Below are positions 61,895 to 64,000 of a stretch of DNA of 64,000 bases, in pieces. This DNA is from Jeotgalicoccus marinus DSM 19772 (GTDB taxonomy: Bacteria; Bacillota; Bacilli; Staphylococcales; Salinicoccaceae). Made by a program: the position numbers and the translations under genes. The stretch lies in the NCBI RefSeq assembly GCF_000425825.1, contig NZ_AUEE01000004.1, positions 1-64,000 on the forward strand, given 5' to 3'. How positions within the stretch are numbered: the stretch's first letter is position 1; each line of letters begins with the position of its first letter. The notes below the pieces were generated by a model. The model did no database searches. It was not told where the DNA came from and worked only from the letters and a program-made list of their open reading frames with translations.

Positions 61895-63219
61895 GCTTCT
61901 TGAAAAAAATAATCGAGCTTATTGATGATTTCTTTTTCATCTTTTGAGCCAACACCGATAAGTACCGTATCAGTTCCGACCCTATTTTCAGTGTAGTCTG
62001 CCATGGAAATGATAAGATGTTCTTTTGCTAATTGTCGCAGATCCACCCCTTTCAATTTTGCTACAAAATGCATACCTGTATGATAGCCGCTTAAATCAAC
62101 TTCAGGATGTTTATTCTTTAAGGATTCTATTATAACTTCCATCTTTTTTCCGTAGAATTTTCTTACTCTATTAATATGTCGAACAAGATATTGTCCTTCT
62201 ATAAATTTCGCAACAATATGTTGCATCTGCCTAGATACATTACAAGACAGACCTTTGTCATAGTATTTCTCTGCGAGCTCGGGAGGTAAGACCATGACAG
62301 CAATACGTAAGGAAGGGTAAATTGATTTAGAGAATGTATTGATATAAATGGTCTTGTTATTTTGGTCTAAACCTTGAAGGGAAGATAATGGTCGGCCAGT
62401 GTATCGAAATTCGCTATCGTAATCGTCTTCAATTACATAATTTTCAGTATCACTCAGTAGATTTAGTAGTTGAATTCTCTTGTTTAAAGACATGACGACA
62501 CCACTTGGAAACTGATGAGATGGTGTAATGTGAACAATTTTATTATTGTATTTTTTTACCGCCTTCAGATCAATACCATCTGTATTAACTCCTGCAGTAT
62601 TATATGATATTTTCAACCGAGTTAAGACATTCTTAACCACAGGATATGAGGGGTCTTCTAACGTGACTGCAGGGTAATCTAGCAGGTAAAACACCTGTTC
62701 AAGTAAGTATTCTGTCGAAGGCCCTATGAAAACCTGGTCATCAGTACACTGTACTCCCCTGTTCACATATAAGTATTCTCTTATGGCTGATTTCAATTCT
62801 GCTTCTCCACTCTTATCCCCACTGTTGAGTAGTGACCGATCTTGAAATACATCATTGCTCAATTGTTTAATAACATCATTTTGAACAATGGAAGTATCCA
62901 CCTCCCCTAGAGGAAACTCCATTTTATTAAATACTGGCTTTTTAACTGATATGAGTGGTTTGCTCTGTATTTTTAATGCTTCTGTTGGCACGACGTAATG
63001 TCCACTTTTTTCCTTAGAAGAGATTAAGTTTTCTTCAACCAGTAGATTATATGCACGTTCCACTGTTGTAATGCTAATCGACACATCTTGACTCAACTGA
63101 CGTTTACTCGGCAATTTAGCATTCGCATGTAAGCGACCATCTAAAATTTTAGTTTTAATATCTGTATATAACTGTTCGTAAAGCGCTACCTTGCTATTCT
63201 TTTTTAAGTCGATAAACAT
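61867..63219 (-). CDS. pdxR: MocR-type regulator, probable PdxR
   Basis: This 450-residue protein combines a GntR winged-helix (about 1-75, with KLPSKRQLSQDVSISITTVERAYNLL) and an aminotransferase fold type I domain with PLP Lys in NTFSKSIYPSLR. MocR proteins of this kind sense PLP and activate PLP synthesis genes. It is divergent from pdxS, 94 bp apart, with shared inverted repeats. Confidence 0.9.
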   Translation of the reverse strand: MFIDLKKNSKVALYEQLYTDIKTKILDGRLHANAKLPSKRQLSQDVSISITTVERAYNLLVEENLISSKEKSGHYVVPTEALKIQSKPLISVKKPVFNKMEFPLGEVDTSIVQNDVIKQLSNDVFQDRSLLNSGDKSGEAELKSAIREYLYVNRGVQCTDDQVFIGPSTEYLLEQVFYLLDYPAVTLEDPSYPVVKNVLTRLKISYNTAGVNTDGIDLKAVKKYNNKIVHITPSHQFPSGVVMSLNKRIQLLNLLSDTENYVIEDDYDSEFRYTGRPLSSLQGLDQNNKTIYINTFSKSIYPSLRIAVMVLPPELAEKYYDKGLSCNVSRQMQHIVAKFIEGQYLVRHINRVRKFYGKKMEVIIESLKNKHPEVDLSGYHTGMHFVAKLKGVDLRQLAKEHLIISMADYTENRVGTDTVLIGVGSKDEKEIINKLDYFFQEAKKKVRAKN

Positions 63220-63288
63220 AATCTGACCCCTAATTTTTCTTTTAATTTGATACTTATAGAATATCAGATTATGGATTAAACTGATATT
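63217..63288. promoter_or_regulatory. pdxR/pdxS intergenic operator and promoter
   Basis: CATAATCTGA (63217-63226, over the pdxR start codon) is repeated inverted as TCAGATTATG (63264-63273). AATATCAG (63260-63267) pairs with CTGATATT (63281-63288). A pdxS promoter TTGATA (63247-63252)-17-TATGGA (63270-63275) runs through them. This is a plausible PdxR binding region. Confidence 0.55.
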
Positions 63289-63313
63289 AATTTAAAGAAA
63301 AGAGGTTGTTTAG

Positions 63314-64000
63314 ATGAACTTAGCAGAGAAATTAAAAGGTGGCGTCATCATGGATGTCGTCAATGCTGAGCAAGCAAAAATTGCTGAAGCGGCTGGTGCT
63401 GTTGCAGTCATGGCTTTAGAGCGTGTGCCATCAGATATTAGAGCAGAAGGCGGCGTTGCACGTGCTTGCGACCCAAAAATTGTTGAGGAAGTCATTAATG
63501 CTGTATCTATACCTGTAATGGCCAAATGTCGTATCGGACACATTGTTGAAGCGAGGGTATTAGAAGCAATGGGTATCGATTACATAGACGAGTCCGAAGT
63601 GCTTACGCCTGCAGATGAAGAGTTTCATCTCAAAAAAGATCAGTATAAGGCACCATTTGTTTGTGGGTGTAAAGATTTAGGAGAAGCAGCGAGACGTATA
63701 GGCGAAGGGGCATCTATGTTAAGAACAAAAGGTGAACCAGGTACTGGTAATATTGTTGAAGCCGTTCGTCACCTAAGATTAGTGAATCAACAGGTTAAGC
63801 AAATTGTAAGTATGAATGATGATGAGCTGATGACTGCATCAAAAGACTTAGGTGCACCGTATCATGTGTTACAACAAATTAAAGCATCAGGGAAATTACC
63901 GATAACAAACTTCGCAGCTGGAGGCGTAGCAACACCACAAGATGCAGCTTTAATGATGGAACTCGGTGCAGATGGTGTCTTTGTCGGTTCAGGTATCTTT
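63314..64000 (+). CDS. pdxS: Pyridoxal 5'-phosphate synthase lyase subunit (partial at window end)
   Basis: The first 229 codons of PdxS (usually about 295) are present; the gene runs off the window. PdxS condenses ribose 5-phosphate, glyceraldehyde 3-phosphate and ammonia from PdxT into PLP. Catalytic lysines are Lys71 (VMAKCRIGH) and Lys139 ([11 protein letters not shown]), equal to B. subtilis Lys81 and Lys149. The N-terminus starts [14 protein letters not shown], about ten residues shorter than in B. subtilis. A stop codon immediately before the ATG rules out an in-frame extension. Confidence 0.95.
   Translation, partial: MNLAEKLKGGVIMDVVNAEQAKIAEAAGAVAVMALERVPSDIRAEGGVARACDPKIVEEVINAVSIPVMAKCRIGHIVEARVLEAMGIDYIDESEVLTPADEEFHLKKDQYKAPFVCGCKDLGEAARRIGEGASMLRTKGEPGTGNIVEAVRHLRLVNQQVKQIVSMNDDELMTASKDLGAPYHVLQQIKASGKLPITNFAAGGVATPQDAALMMELGADGVFVGSGIF

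Overview
The window is chromosomal DNA from a low-GC Gram-positive bacterium of the order Bacillales, most likely the family Staphylococcaceae. The order thiDME - LysM/transglycosylase - ssb - ywpF - fabZ - murA - ywzB - atpCDGAHFEBI - mnaA - upp - glyA - ywlG - rpiB - ywlE - sua5 - prmC - prfA - rpmE - rho - murZ - pyrG - rpoE matches what I recall of Staphylococcus aureus. Several differences (no tenA, tdk or fbaA at their usual places, a transaldolase-like gene next to murZ, a LysM protein where sceD normally lies) point to a relative outside Staphylococcus proper, such as Jeotgalicoccus, Nosocomiicoccus or Salinicoccus. The genus is an inference; the synteny comes from memory, not from an alignment.

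Region 1 (1-31.3 kb) is a housekeeping block read almost entirely from the minus strand. It holds YidC, a TPP-riboswitch-controlled thiamine salvage operon, an ABC exporter, a cell-wall lytic protein with a WalR-like box, an SSB paralogue, fatty-acid and peptidoglycan enzymes, the complete F1Fo ATP synthase operon with a good sigma-A promoter, and nucleotide, one-carbon and translation-quality genes. It ends with rho, murZ, a transaldolase-like aldolase, pyrG behind a GGGCTCC-type attenuator, and rpoE.

Region 2 (31.3-53.4 kb) is a mosaic of short transcription units on both strands: acetyltransferases, a BCCT osmolyte transporter, type II pantothenate kinase, an AhpD-like protein with an orphan ABC ATPase, a split chromate transporter, a SEC-C protein, a HAD phosphatase, divergent MhqD/MhqO-like quinone-detoxification genes, RarD, a MarR-MMPL operon, small membrane proteins, and a divergent M20 amidohydrolase / enolase-superfamily racemase pair. 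Three candidate sigma-B promoters occur here, two of them back to back.

Region 3 (53.4-64 kb) holds a csoR-copA-copZ copper operon with its operator inside the promoter spacer, an M20-AbgT pair, an old-yellow-enzyme flavoprotein, ilvE, and the divergent pdxR/pdxS pair; pdxS runs off the window and has an unusually short N-terminus.

No rRNA, tRNA, CRISPR array, prophage or complete insertion sequence was seen. The far left edge may hold the outer end of an ISL3-type element. I found no convincing undescribed multi-gene defence or biosynthetic system. The most interesting signals are regulatory (pyrG attenuator, sigma-B promoter pair, MarR palindrome, pdxR/pdxS repeats) and the truncated PdxS N-terminus.
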